Of a stretch of DNA of 64,000 bases, positions 43,401 to 51,368 are shown piece by piece. The translations under genes and the position numbers were made by a program. Origin of the DNA: Pyrinomonadaceae bacterium. Its GTDB lineage: Bacteria > Acidobacteriota > Blastocatellia > Pyrinomonadales > Pyrinomonadaceae. The first letter of the stretch is position 1; every line of letters begins with the position of its first letter. Location of the stretch: contig DASUNM010000027.1 of assembly GCA_036277115.1 (NCBI GenBank), positions 620,001 to 684,000 on the forward strand, given 5' to 3'. Below the pieces are notes generated by a model. The model ran no database searches, was not told the origin of the DNA, and was given only the letters and a program-made list of their open reading frames with translations.

Positions 43401-44950
43401 TTTTCGATTCCGACCAGGAAGTCCTGGCCGCTGTTTGTACCGCGCGCGACCTTTCGGAACTGCGAAATGTCGAGGCCGTCGCCCGCGAACGCCAGTCGCT
43501 GTTGAAGAACATTCTGGAGAGCGCGCGCGAAGCCATCTACGCGCTCGACCGCAACGGGAATTACCAGTGGTGTAATACGGCCATGCTCGATCTGACCGGG
43601 TGCGAGATGCGTGAGCTGATTGGCTCTTATTTCCTCGAAAACATTCACGAAGCAGATCGCGACATGCGGCGCGCCCGATTCGCAGCCGTGTGGAATGGCG
43701 AGCCGCAGAGTTTCGAATCGCGCTACGTTACCAAAGACGGCACGGTTCGACATGCGCTGGTTAACACCGCGCCGATCGTCGTTGACGGAGAGACCACCGG
43801 AGTGTTGGGCATCGCGCACGACATTACTGAGCAGAAGCAGGAACGCGAGCGGGCCGGCCGCGCGGACAAATTGCGGGCCCTGGGCCAGCTTGCCTCAGGG
43901 GTCGCGCACGACTTCAACAATTCGCTCGCCGCGATCCTGGGACGCGCGCAATTGATTCTGCGGCGCGCGCACGACGAGGAATTGATTCGCAGTCTCGGCG
44001 TGATCATGACGGCCGCCGAAGATGCCGCCGCCACGGTCCGCCGTATTCAGACTTTTGCGCGAAAGTCCTCGGACGCTGAAATGGCACTGCTGGATATCAG
44101 CAGCCTGCTGCGTGATGCGGTTGAAATCACGCGCACGCGTTGGCAGAACGAAGCACGAGCCGCGGGCCGCATTATCGAGGTCGTAATGAATGCCGACGAA
44201 CGGTTTTTCACGCGGGGTAACGCGTCTGAGCTGCGTGAAGTGTTCGTAAATCTAATTGTGAATGCAGTCGATGCCATGCCGAACGGCGGCACCCTGACGC
44301 TCTGCTGCAAGCGAGATGGCGAGCGCTTAAAACTTCGATTCGCGGACACCGGCCTCGGCATGGAAGAAGAAGTGCGCGAGCGAGTCTTTGAACCCTTTTA
44401 CACGACGAAGGGTGTGCACGGAACGGGTCTCGGGCTGGCGGTGAGCTACGGAATTATCGAACGTCACTACGGCACGATCAGCGTGTCTTCAAAATTAGGC
44501 GAGGGAACGACGTTCCACATCGATCTGCCCTTTGATGAAACTTCCGAACCGAAGGCGCTTTCCGAAAAAGTAAACGCCGTCACCCAGACTTCGTTGTCCG
44601 TGCTGGTCATTGACGACGAACAAGTCGTGCGCGAGACACTGGCTGAGATGCTGACGGAGCTTGATCACAAGGTTGTCACCGCCGATTGCGGCCGCGATGC
44701 TTTGGAAAAGATGACTCACGACGATTTCGATTTAGTGTTTACGGATCTGGCGATGCCGGAAATGGATGGCTGGGAGACCGCGCGCGCGATTCACAAACAC
44801 AAGCCTGAACTGCCCGTCGTCTTGGTCACCGGCTATGGAGCGACGGCGCAACCGCCGGGCGGCGAATTGGATCTCGTCGCCGGCATCATCGGCAAGCCTT
44901 TCGATTTCGATCAGGTAACCGGCACCATCGCGCGGGTCACGGCGCCTTAA
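40412..44950 (+). CDS. Hybrid sensor histidine kinase (REC-PAS-PAS-GAF-GAF-GAF-PAS-PAS-HisKA-HATPase-REC)
   Basis: A 1512-residue cytoplasmic hybrid kinase with no membrane helix. An N-terminal receiver (about 8-125, phospho-Asp59 in LCDVVMPEMNG) is followed by two PAS domains (about 138-385), three GAF domains (about 415-905) and two more PAS domains (about 915-1150). Then come the HisKA box with His1166 in SGVAHDFNNSLAAILG, the ATPase with VNAVDAMPNGG, GLGMEEEV and GTGLGLAVSYG, and a C-terminal receiver (Asp1445 in FTDLAMPEMDG). The first receiver lacks the conserved Lys (VEIPF where KPF is usual), so it may be degenerate. It follows two VWFA genes, but no link is proven. Confidence 0.93.
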   Translation: MPTPLENCPTILVVKDDQPVLDLLVELLEAEGYQVLSATTAKRALEVTASVRADLILCDVVMPEMNGLELCHRLKSDPQTSSIPVMMVSAVRKEEAARLEGYTAGADDYVEIPFRNEELLIKVARLIERQRAQQALKKSEEEYRLLFKGNPCPMWLCDQKTLQFLAVNDAAIAHYGYSRAEFLSMTAKDIRPSADVPALIEHVTTSQALHQSAGVWQHRKKDGTLIDVDVTWHRVEFSGHPSFLVLVNDITEKKKSETALRESEERYREIFDNANDLIYTHDLQGNFTSLNETGEQLTGYSTAEALSMNFAQVVVAEQVDLARQMLGQKLRSHDAATVYELDITSKDGRRMTLELSTRLIYRDGKAVGVQGIGRDVTERKRAQAELMRRNQELATLNEISHELSKLGEPTEIAQKIHALIGKVLDNRNLYVALYDSQKGEVSFPAYTIDGQPYHAPTRKLGLGLTEYVINTKEPLHISRDLEGTLRKLGLQLSGRSAQCWLAVPMLVGEKVVGVITIQDYERPEAYDQEHLDLLRTIASHGAIVVENARLYAEMKHHADRVALTNRISQAVRCTLDVSEVFATAVRELGSHLSVDRCSLFMKDARAGRGTNVAEFHLPEVGPAAHDFDLSQVNGLTAAMEKFGVLAFDNVAEDERIRDLYERMLKQFNVKSIMYVGVTIGNDLLGAFALSTTRQTRPWSETDIEIARSVADQTGIAIRQAWLYEKAEATSAREALVNKLGGAIRSSLSLPDVRETTARELGKALSASRVQVRLCDGANHELFVKTEYTADGRQSEGKFDGYYDELLRDYFRDSTQSLVIPNLQEFSSDNAKLADGIAFHAREQGLQSMLVSPLTVNNKFRGVICIEQTDKVRYWSEDEVLLVQSVGDELATVIAQGELFQAIARAKNEWETTFDAMSDGVFIFDPAGRLIRVNKAGAAMDAEAPQAILGRKCCEILRADSDELECIVERSLREAQSVNLEIVPHKLKRPVLVTVEPVFDSDQEVLAAVCTARDLSELRNVEAVARERQSLLKNILESAREAIYALDRNGNYQWCNTAMLDLTGCEMRELIGSYFLENIHEADRDMRRARFAAVWNGEPQSFESRYVTKDGTVRHALVNTAPIVVDGETTGVLGIAHDITEQKQERERAGRADKLRALGQLASGVAHDFNNSLAAILGRAQLILRRAHDEELIRSLGVIMTAAEDAAATVRRIQTFARKSSDAEMALLDISSLLRDAVEITRTRWQNEARAAGRIIEVVMNADERFFTRGNASELREVFVNLIVNAVDAMPNGGTLTLCCKRDGERLKLRFADTGLGMEEEVRERVFEPFYTTKGVHGTGLGLAVSYGIIERHYGTISVSSKLGEGTTFHIDLPFDETSEPKALSEKVNAVTQTSLSVLVIDDEQVVRETLAEMLTELDHKVVTADCGRDALEKMTHDDFDLVFTDLAMPEMDGWETARAIHKHKPELPVVLVTGYGATAQPPGGELDLVAGIIGKPFDFDQVTGTIARVTAP

Positions 44951-44954
44951 TTCA

Positions 44955-45554
44955 TCATCCTTGCTTTTTCAACCCGGCAAAGTTCCCACGAACCCTGAGC
45001 GGTTGGTAGGGCCACGCGGCAGTTTTTCCTGAGACAGCGTTCTTGCAGGTGGCGACTTCCAGTTGGAAGCTACCTTCGAGTTGCTCCGAGCCCGGACGTG
45101 TGGTGATGTGAAGATAGCCAACGGTCGGGTCTGCCGGTCGACAGTCGAATTTCAACGGTCTGCCCCCGAGTTTTACCGGGAATGCTACGTGTGTTGTTTC
45201 CGCGAGCCGTCCAGCGCTGTCGGTCTCGATCAAGAGGTCCCAGCCGCCTTCGGCGCTAAGTTCGATATGATCCGGTGCGATCTTGCCGACTTGCGCGCCA
45301 GGACTTGCCTGATCGAACCGAGGTCCACGATCGTAACCCAGGATGACGCCGGGGATCTCCCAGGGTGCGCGGCCGGAATTCAATGCAGGCATCTCGACCT
45401 GAACCTCGAAGGCCGGGGCTCCAGTTAATCGCGATGTTTCTGACACGTGCGGGCCGACGGGCTTGTCCCTTTGCAGTCTCAGCGCGACGATACAGGCAAG
45501 CAGCAACATCAGCGCGATGATGATCACCGATATTTTCTTGCCACGCATTATCAC
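44955..45554 (-). CDS. Membrane-anchored hypothetical protein
   Basis: A 199-residue protein with an N-terminal membrane helix (ISVIIIALMLLLACIVALRL, about 8-27) and a mature beta-rich part (APAFEVQVEMPALNSGRAPWE, GGWDLLIETDSAG, HVAFPVKLGG, EGSFQLEVATCKNA). The helix includes a Cys but not in a good lipobox, so it is probably an anchor. The start may be GTG at 45554 or the ATG two codons later. Family not recognised. It is convergent with the hybrid kinase gene and separated from it by 4 bp. Confidence 0.7.
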   Translation of the reverse strand: MIMRGKKISVIIIALMLLLACIVALRLQRDKPVGPHVSETSRLTGAPAFEVQVEMPALNSGRAPWEIPGVILGYDRGPRFDQASPGAQVGKIAPDHIELSAEGGWDLLIETDSAGRLAETTHVAFPVKLGGRPLKFDCRPADPTVGYLHITTRPGSEQLEGSFQLEVATCKNAVSGKTAAWPYQPLRVRGNFAGLKKQG

Positions 45555-45563
45555 CCCTGGCTG

Positions 45564-45592
45564 AGAGCTATCAGCTGCCAGCTGTCAGCTCT
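45564..45592. repeat. CAGCTG-type palindrome
   Basis: agagctatcagctg and cagctgtcagctct form an imperfect inverted repeat with two mismatches and a short loop, upstream of the membrane-anchored hypothetical gene. It is one more sequence class among the gap palindromes in this window. Confidence 0.6.
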
Positions 45593-45683
45593 GATCCGCC
45601 GCTCCGGTCCAAGGATTTGTTAGTCGAAGCTACTTGTTCTCTTGCGATAGCTTTGGTTTGATGCAGTCTTCAGCTAGTGCTGG

Positions 45684-46094
45684 CTAGTCTCGCGCCATGA
45701 ACATCCATCGATGTCCTTCTAGATCCTCAACTCGATATCGTCGCGCGGGCGGCCCATCCTCGGGTTCAGACAAAATAACGGCTCCCGCGGCCTTAGCCCG
45801 AGCATAGTGCTCATCGACGTCCTCAACATGGACGAGAACACCATCAATGATCCATGGCAGAGCCGACCAAGAGGCGGCAATCTCGCAGTTGCCGCGATGT
45901 CGCTTGGGGCCTTCATAGTCCGCCGACGGACTGGCCAACAAGATTAGTCCATCCCCGATCGACATTTCTCCGTGAGAAAGCCTTCCATCGGAAGACGTGA
46001 AGCGAGCTGTCTCCGTGAATCCAAACACTTCCGCCAGCCATTCCAGGGCTCTAATGCCGTCCTCGTAGGTCAAAAACGGAACCACGTCTGGCAT
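45684..46094 (-). CDS. VOC (glyoxalase-fold) family protein
   Basis: A 136-residue protein of the vicinal-oxygen-chelate fold. It begins PDVVPFLTYEDGIRALEWLAEVFGF, the typical first beta-alpha unit with the paired module starting at VLVHVEDVDEHYARAKAAGA. GEMSIGDGLILLAS and YRVEDLEGHRWMFM provide the expected strand order, with a possible metal Glu/His. VOC proteins include lyases and resistance proteins; the substrate is not readable. The ATG at 46094 has AAGGAG seven bases upstream, so the longer frame to 46190 is not required. It follows the M61 peptidase gene. Confidence 0.85.
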   Translation of the reverse strand: MPDVVPFLTYEDGIRALEWLAEVFGFTETARFTSSDGRLSHGEMSIGDGLILLASPSADYEGPKRHRGNCEIAASWSALPWIIDGVLVHVEDVDEHYARAKAAGAVILSEPEDGPPARRYRVEDLEGHRWMFMARD

Positions 46095-46146
46095 CTTGTT
46101 CTCCTTTCGCCGTGCCACGAAGGTTTCGAACTCCAAACACGCGACA

Positions 46147-47952
46147 TTATGGCGTCTTGGCGGATCTCCGAGGAACTGATGGCACACCAAGTTGCGAGAG
46201 ACATTGCGCGCGCTCTTCAGCCGAAAGACCCTGCTTCAGCTTGTACTGCGGCAGGCGGATGGCTTCGATGGCCGCGGGATAGAATTGCACGACCTTCTGC
46301 GTGTCACCTTCGATCACGGTAAGCTTTGTTAGTCTGGTCGGATCGCCCCAGACAAAGCCACCGCTCACCCATTTCTGTCCATCACGCAACCCAGCTCGGT
46401 AAGCATTGCTGTTTGGTACAACCCCCGATATGACACGACTCTTAGCGAATGTCTCGACGTCGAATCCCATATCCCATGGATGATAATTAATGACTTCCGC
46501 AATGGCGCACGTGCCAAAGAAATTTTCTGCGGGCAGGAGTTCGCCGCGGTCTATATACTTTTCTATGTCACTGGCTCCTTTTTCGCCCAGGTAAGGGCGC
46601 AAGGCATCGGCAATCCTTTTATGAGAGAGGCTGACGTCTCTTGCTTTGGCCGACTTCAGCAGACTGCGCATCACGTCGTCCAATGAACGCTTGTTATTTG
46701 TTCTCGAGCGAATGGCGTTATCCCAGTAATGCGCCAGCAGTGCGCCCCGCTTGTAGAAGAGGCGGTCCACTTCATAGCTGGTCTGTCGCTTTCGAACCAT
46801 TTCTGCCGCGGTGAGCAAACGGATGGGAGAGGTGTAATACTCTTTTGTCAGAGTGTTGTATCCGGCTAAATAATCCTCGAGCGAGATTAAACCGGCACGT
46901 AGCAAGATCACGGAAGCGTAGTAGTCAGTGAAGCCTTCGCTGAACCAATACAAACGCTCGTCTTCGACGCCGCCGATTACCTCGAAGTCGCCGAGTCGCT
47001 GAGGATTCCAGGCGTGGAATAGCTCGTGCGCAAGCGTGCGCCGGTGTTCGGACAGGGTAGTCAAATCCTTAGACAGATAGAGAGAGAAACTGTTGGTTCT
47101 GCCTTCCCCCGCGTGGATACGTACCGACTCATCTGTCGGCAACAAAACCACATAGTAATGAGGAAAATCATGGGAGCTCCACAAGTCTCGTGTGAATTGC
47201 ATAAGCTGCTCGACGGTATCGTTGAACTCCTCGTCAGAAAAACCAAAGCTGCCGCGGGTGACTGCGTAGACAGGTTGCCTGTTCACCATAAACCGTTTGA
47301 TCCGGTACTCGCCGGCCAGGAACGTACCACGGCGGAAGTCATTCAGAGTGACGTTAACCTTTTGTCGCGGCTGGCCTGCTCCGAAACTGTTGATGAGCGC
47401 CCAGCCTTCAGGGATATTCTTCCAGTGAAGGCTTAGTCGTAATGGAGTACTCTCAGGCATGTCCGGGTAGACCCACAACGCCTGGCCCATTACGTAGAAG
47501 TAGCGGGGACGCAAGACCGGATGATGGTATACAGCTCTCGTCAGCGGTGTGCCGGGCGGCTGGCTTACGACCTCATAAGTCAGCGAAACGCGCTGGTTGG
47601 GGCGGTGGTGCACAGTTTTGATGTGTGGTTCCTTAGTGTCCTCAACCCTGGTATCTGCGGACAACGGTTTTATGTCTCTGATTCCTTTGTAAAGCTCAAC
47701 TCCTTTCGCCCACTCTAAAGGCAACAAGAGCCGGGTCGTCCCGGACGAATCGCCCCGAAAAGCCAAACTAATGCGGAGCCGCGAACTCTCCCCCTGGATG
47801 ATCGGTTCGACGACGTAGCTGAGTTCACGGATCGGGAGTCGTTCCCTCACTGGTTGGGCCGTGAGCTGAGTCAGGCAAAGCAGAAAGATGCAAAGCAGCA
47901 AACCTGGTCTGCGTGCTGCCGGCGGAAGGACTGCATGGTTGGTTCGAGACAT
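46147..47952 (-). CDS. M61-family metallopeptidase (exported)
   Basis: A 601-residue exported zinc peptidase. A signal peptide (LLLCIFLLCLTQLTAQ, about 18-33) is followed by an N-terminal beta domain and the gluzincin motif HELFH (His309, Glu310, His313) in LAHELFHAWNPQRLG. The third ligand Glu339 lies in WFSEGFTDYYASVILL. The last 100 residues may form a PDZ-like domain (VISGVVPNSNAYRAGLRDGQKW). M61 enzymes are glycyl aminopeptidases. The ATG at 47952 is chosen since the frame upstream (to 48045) is translated from a repeat; GGGGGTG precedes it. Confidence 0.92.
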   Translation of the reverse strand: MSRTNHAVLPPAARRPGLLLCIFLLCLTQLTAQPVRERLPIRELSYVVEPIIQGESSRLRISLAFRGDSSGTTRLLLPLEWAKGVELYKGIRDIKPLSADTRVEDTKEPHIKTVHHRPNQRVSLTYEVVSQPPGTPLTRAVYHHPVLRPRYFYVMGQALWVYPDMPESTPLRLSLHWKNIPEGWALINSFGAGQPRQKVNVTLNDFRRGTFLAGEYRIKRFMVNRQPVYAVTRGSFGFSDEEFNDTVEQLMQFTRDLWSSHDFPHYYVVLLPTDESVRIHAGEGRTNSFSLYLSKDLTTLSEHRRTLAHELFHAWNPQRLGDFEVIGGVEDERLYWFSEGFTDYYASVILLRAGLISLEDYLAGYNTLTKEYYTSPIRLLTAAEMVRKRQTSYEVDRLFYKRGALLAHYWDNAIRSRTNNKRSLDDVMRSLLKSAKARDVSLSHKRIADALRPYLGEKGASDIEKYIDRGELLPAENFFGTCAIAEVINYHPWDMGFDVETFAKSRVISGVVPNSNAYRAGLRDGQKWVSGGFVWGDPTRLTKLTVIEGDTQKVVQFYPAAIEAIRLPQYKLKQGLSAEERAQCLSQLGVPSVPRRSAKTP

Positions 47953-47970
47953 ATGGCACCCCCGGGCGCC

Positions 47971-48099
47971 GATCTTAAAGGATGAAGGATGAAGCCGGAA
48001 GGATGAAAGCGAAACGTCTTCAAGACTCGTCTTACTTCGTTTCATCTCTCATCCTTCCGCCTTCATCCTTTCTTTCCGCCGCGCGCGTCCAACGAGTTG
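47971..48099. repeat. About 125-bp repeat element, copy A
   Basis: Begins gatcttaaaggatgaaggat and ends ccaacgagttg; the left part (aaggatgaagccggaaggatga) and right part (tcatccttccgccttcatcc) are inverted. It lies upstream of the M61 gene. It matches copy B (49732-49853) along almost its full length, and the left half of copy C (48646-48680). Confidence 0.85.
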
Positions 48100-48126
48100 A
48101 TCGGCGGCGTCGCACAGCGCCTGCGA

Positions 48127-48570
48127 TTACGACTCGGGCGACGCTCCCGGGGGCGGCCACGCGCCGATCCGCTGCCGCAACGCAACGATTTTGCCAAGAT
48201 GATATGCGTTATGTACCGCCACACTGTTCAACTCGTCGGCCAGTGTCACGCCCGGCTCGACCTCGATCGCCAACCGCTCAGGCGTCTGCCCCAGGGCTGC
48301 CGCAGCGCGAGCGCCCTCCAGGAACACTCGCACCAGGTCGTCCCATTCGTGCTCGTGTTCCGGCGCCGCGCTCGGGTAAAAGTCGCCGACCGGGTGGCCC
48401 GGCGCGATGACACTCTGCTGGTACCCTACAACGTGCCACAGCTCCTCGTAGATCGAGTGCGACGCGCCGTCTGGGCATAGCGTGACTTGCTCGAGCGTTA
48501 GCTCGGACAGCAGGTGGGCTCGCTCGGGGAACTCGCCGACCAGAAAGAGATGTTCCAGGTTATGCACCAC
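48127..48570 (-). CDS. DinB-like four-helix protein
   Basis: A 147-residue DinB/YfiT-fold protein, likely metal-binding. The three His expected for the metal are in EELWHVVGYQQ and AVHNAYHLGKIV (two), and helices fit the bundle. The fold includes thiol transferases and many stress proteins of unknown role. The start is GTG, with AAGGAG upstream. It lies between two copies of the 125-bp repeat and is on the same strand as its neighbours; no specific partner is evident. Confidence 0.8.
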   Translation of the reverse strand: MVHNLEHLFLVGEFPERAHLLSELTLEQVTLCPDGASHSIYEELWHVVGYQQSVIAPGHPVGDFYPSAAPEHEHEWDDLVRVFLEGARAAAALGQTPERLAIEVEPGVTLADELNSVAVHNAYHLGKIVALRQRIGAWPPPGASPES

Positions 48571-48645
48571 CTCGCTCCTTTTCCCGTGATGTTCGTCATT
48601 GTGAAACGGTAGCGCCGCACAAGGTCAGAGTTGACCGGGCGGCGC

Positions 48646-48680
48646 GATCTTAAAGGATGAAGGATGAAGGCGGAAGGATG
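48646..48680. repeat. About 125-bp repeat element, truncated copy C
   Basis: Contains only the left part (gatcttaaaggatgaagg and on to ggcggaaggatga). The stop codon of the alpha/beta hydrolase gene (48688-48690) is 8 bp away, so the missing half may have been lost into or replaced by that gene's 3' end. Confidence 0.7.
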
Positions 48681-48687
48681 ACAGCAC

Positions 48688-49695
48688 TCATCCCTTAGAA
48701 GTTTGAAATTTCTTTGCTTCAGTCGGAAAATCGCCTTTCAAAAAAGTTTCGACTGCTTTGAAAAATATCTCCGGCTGTTCGAATTGGGGCATATGTCCCG
48801 ATCTTTCGATCAGGAACAATCGTGCGTTGGGGAGCGCACGCGCCCACGCTTCCGATGACTTGACCGGAATCACGTCCGCCGTGCCGTGAATTACTAAAGC
48901 CGGAGCCTTCACCACACCAAGTGATGGTAACAAGTTGTAATTACCGAGCTCTTGCCAGATTTGAGCCGTGACAAATCGCTGCCTTCTGACAGACTCTATC
49001 GGGCCCGAACACACATCGCCTTTGATTACCTTTATACTTTCGAGGTTGAAACCATACACGGATAAAATCATTCGATACATTTCATTGCAGACGGCTCGCG
49101 GGTCCGATGCTTTCAGCCAATAGTCCCAACGGGCTATCACGGCGAGACGCTTCAACTGCTCGTCAGTGTAATGTCGTTTCAGTCGCCGCTGAACTTCAGC
49201 ATCCATTTCAGACAATAAGGCTTTTGTCGGCGAACCCGGACTGTGAAAAACCAATCGCTCCACGCGATCGGGATGCGCGGCGGCGTAGTAACCGATCAGG
49301 ATCCCGCCCCACGAATTTCCGAGAAGCGTCATTTTGTCCAGTTTGAAGTGCACTCTCACCGCTTCCAAATCTTGAACGTGTTTGGTAATTGAGAGCTTCT
49401 TGTCGTCTTCGTCCATTAAATCGGAACGTCCGTTGCCACGTTGGTCGTAATAGATCACGCGGCGATTTTTCGCCAGCGGCTCAAGGTCGGGCAGAATGGA
49501 AGTTAAAGAATTGCCGGGTCCGCCGTGGACGGCGACCAAAGTTTCAGCCCCGCTTCCGACGACTTTGTAAAACAAACGGACGCCGTCCGGTGTGGTGATG
49601 AAACCTTCGTCCGGCGACTTTTGCGCCAGACAGTTACTGGATGCTTGCCACAGAAAAACAAACAGAAAGAGTGTAGATACAAACCATTTTTTCAA
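48688..49695 (-). CDS. Exported alpha/beta hydrolase (proline iminopeptidase-like)
   Basis: A 335-residue alpha/beta-hydrolase with a signal peptide (FVSTLFLFVFLWQASSNCLAQ, about 5-25). The oxyanion motif is VHGGPGNS, the nucleophile elbow is LLGNSWGGILIGYYAA (Ser), and the acid and His are in HGTADVIP and RSGHMPQFEQPE. The HGGPG motif is shared by proline iminopeptidases and related hydrolases, so a peptide or amide substrate is likely. The start is TTG at 49695 with GGGAGG about 8 nt upstream. The gene is framed by copies B and C of the 125-bp repeat. Confidence 0.92.
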   Translation of the reverse strand: MKKWFVSTLFLFVFLWQASSNCLAQKSPDEGFITTPDGVRLFYKVVGSGAETLVAVHGGPGNSLTSILPDLEPLAKNRRVIYYDQRGNGRSDLMDEDDKKLSITKHVQDLEAVRVHFKLDKMTLLGNSWGGILIGYYAAAHPDRVERLVFHSPGSPTKALLSEMDAEVQRRLKRHYTDEQLKRLAVIARWDYWLKASDPRAVCNEMYRMILSVYGFNLESIKVIKGDVCSGPIESVRRQRFVTAQIWQELGNYNLLPSLGVVKAPALVIHGTADVIPVKSSEAWARALPNARLFLIERSGHMPQFEQPEIFFKAVETFLKGDFPTEAKKFQTSKG

Positions 49696-49731
49696 TGTCT
49701 AAACCTCCCAGGATAAAAACACCAAACGCGG

Positions 49732-49853
49732 CGATCTTAAAGGATGAAGGATGGAGGCGGAAAGCGAAACTGATCAAGGCTCGTCCTACTTCATTTCATC
49801 CGTCATCCTTCCGCCTTCATCCTTTCTTTCCGCCGTTCAGGTCCAACGAGTTG
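49732..49853. repeat. About 125-bp repeat element, copy B
   Basis: Copy B starts cgatcttaaaggatgaagg and ends ccaacgagttg. Between are the left and right inverted arms (ggatgaaggatggaggcgg; tcatccttccgccttcatcc) and a loop resembling copy A (actgatcaaggctcgtccta). It lies upstream of the hydrolase gene. Confidence 0.85.
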
Positions 49854-49915
49854 TTTGAGCGCCCCTGATTGTAACGCGCTACCGTTTGTCGTTAAGGGAG
49901 ACGCGGGAACGCGGC

Positions 49916-49998
49916 GTGTCAGAACCCGGAGCGCTAGCGATGGGATCATCACGCAAGCTGAGTCTTGATCGGGTCGCTACCGCTCGCCGTTCTGACAC
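49916..49998. repeat. GTGTCAGAAC palindrome
   Basis: Inverted ends gtgtcagaac and gttctgacac (10 bp perfect) with further pairing (ggagcgctagcga and tcgctaccgctcgcc). It lies about 60 bp from copy B of the 125-bp element and 130 bp beyond the phoR stop, in the intergenic space between phoR and the hydrolase gene. Confidence 0.75.
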
Positions 49999-50020
49999 AG
50001 CGATGCGCGCGAACCAAGTA

Positions 50021-50042
50021 TTATGCCCAACGTTGGGCATAA
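50021..50042. repeat. Perfect 22-bp palindrome
   Basis: ttatgcccaac followed directly by its exact reverse complement. It lies downstream of phoR. It may be a protein-binding operator or part of a hairpin; its symmetry without a loop favours a dimeric protein site. No other copy was seen in the window. Confidence 0.55.
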
Positions 50043-50131
50043 GCATGTCGGAGCGGATTATACCTTGTCTATTGGACTGAGTACGCTTTTCCTCGACGAT
50101 TCAGCAGTGCGCGAGGGAGCTTACTCGGCCG

Positions 50132-51364
50132 CTAGGGAGTCACGGGTGGTCGGGGCAGCTCGATAGTGAACTGGGTTCCTTCACCAATGTTTGAAGTGAC
50201 GCTGACTTCGCCGCCGTGTGCTTTCGCTAAATGCTTCACGATTGCCAGGCCGAGTCCGGTGCCGCCTAAATCCCGTGAACGCGCACGGTCAACGCGATAG
50301 AAACGTTCGAATAACCGATCCAGGTGTTGCGGCGAGATTCCTTCGCCCGTATCCGTCACGGAAATTCGATCACTGCCATTTCGCTCATGCTCGATGGTGA
50401 CAGTGCCGCCTTCGCGATTGAATTTGATCGCGTTATCGATGAGGTTCGTAAGCATCTGCACCAGACGATGAGGATCGGCAGTGACCTGTGCATTCGTCGG
50501 CACAAGATTACGCAGCGCGACAGATCGCTCGGCGGCAGCCATCGCGAGCGTGCTCATTACGTCATCGACCAGTGATTTGAGCTGCACGGTCTCCAGGTTG
50601 ACGCTCACGCTGCCGCCCTCGATCGCGCCTAGTTCCAACAGATCGTGAATCAGGCGCTCCATTCGCGTGGCGTTCTTTTGAATGATCGAGAGAAAGCGCC
50701 GGCTGTTCTCGGCATTCTCGACCGCGCCGGCTTCCAGCGTTTCCGCCGAGGCCAAAATCGAAGTGAGGGGCGTGCGCAATTCGTGCGAGACATTGGTAAG
50801 AAACTCCTGCCGCACAATTTCCAGGCGATCCAGCCGTGTGACATCGAAAAGCACGCCGACAGCACCGGCGATGCTGCCGTTGCCGCTCGTGTGAAAAGGA
50901 ACCACGCGCAGATCAAACACGCGGCGGCCGCTGTCATAGGTTTCGACTTTGACTCCTTCGCGATGCTGGCCTTTGAGCGCATCGAGGAAGGCATCGTAGA
51001 TGGCCGGGTTGCGGGTCAGTTCCGTGAGCCGCCGGGCTTCGATTGGCTCCGTCTCAGAAAGCACGTCACGCGCGGCTTTGTTTGAAGCCACCACGCGCAT
51101 GTCCGTGTCGATCACCAGCAGCCCTTCGCGCATTTCGTCGAGCGCGACATCAAGCAGTTTGGGCGCGAGCTCCGCGGCGCTTTCACTCGATTCACGTCTT
51201 AAGTTATGTGAGTGCGAATCGCCCCGCGTGGCGAGGCCGATCAAAGCGGCGATGACAAGCGTCAGGCCCGCAACCGTGACCCAGAGAGGCAAAGCAAAAA
51301 CGACCGCGCCGAGTAACAACGCCGCGGCGATCGCCGCCAAAATCAGAACCGGCCATCGCGTCAT
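50132..51364 (-). CDS. phoR: PhoR-type sensor histidine kinase
   Basis: A 410-residue sensor kinase for phosphate limitation. Two N-terminal membrane helices (about 6-25 and 28-46) are followed by a PAS domain (about 70-180), then HisKA with His194 in NVSHELRTPLTSILAS, and HATPase with LTNLIDNAIKF, DTGEGISPQHLDRLFERF and GGTGLGLAIVKHLAKAHGG. It should phosphorylate PhoB, with PhoU and the Pst transporter as inputs. The ATG at 51364 is 4 bp past the phoB stop; a longer frame to 51538 would overlap phoB. It is the last gene of the pst-pho operon. Confidence 0.95.
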   Translation of the reverse strand: MTRWPVLILAAIAAALLLGAVVFALPLWVTVAGLTLVIAALIGLATRGDSHSHNLRRESSESAAELAPKLLDVALDEMREGLLVIDTDMRVVASNKAARDVLSETEPIEARRLTELTRNPAIYDAFLDALKGQHREGVKVETYDSGRRVFDLRVVPFHTSGNGSIAGAVGVLFDVTRLDRLEIVRQEFLTNVSHELRTPLTSILASAETLEAGAVENAENSRRFLSIIQKNATRMERLIHDLLELGAIEGGSVSVNLETVQLKSLVDDVMSTLAMAAAERSVALRNLVPTNAQVTADPHRLVQMLTNLIDNAIKFNREGGTVTIEHERNGSDRISVTDTGEGISPQHLDRLFERFYRVDRARSRDLGGTGLGLAIVKHLAKAHGGEVSVTSNIGEGTQFTIELPRPPVTP

Positions 51365-51368
51365 CGAA

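Noticed and set aside
47953..48045. N-terminal extension of the M61 peptidase
   Set aside because: The 31 extra residues are translated from repeat copy A; the ATG at 47952 with a good ribosome site starts the signal peptide.
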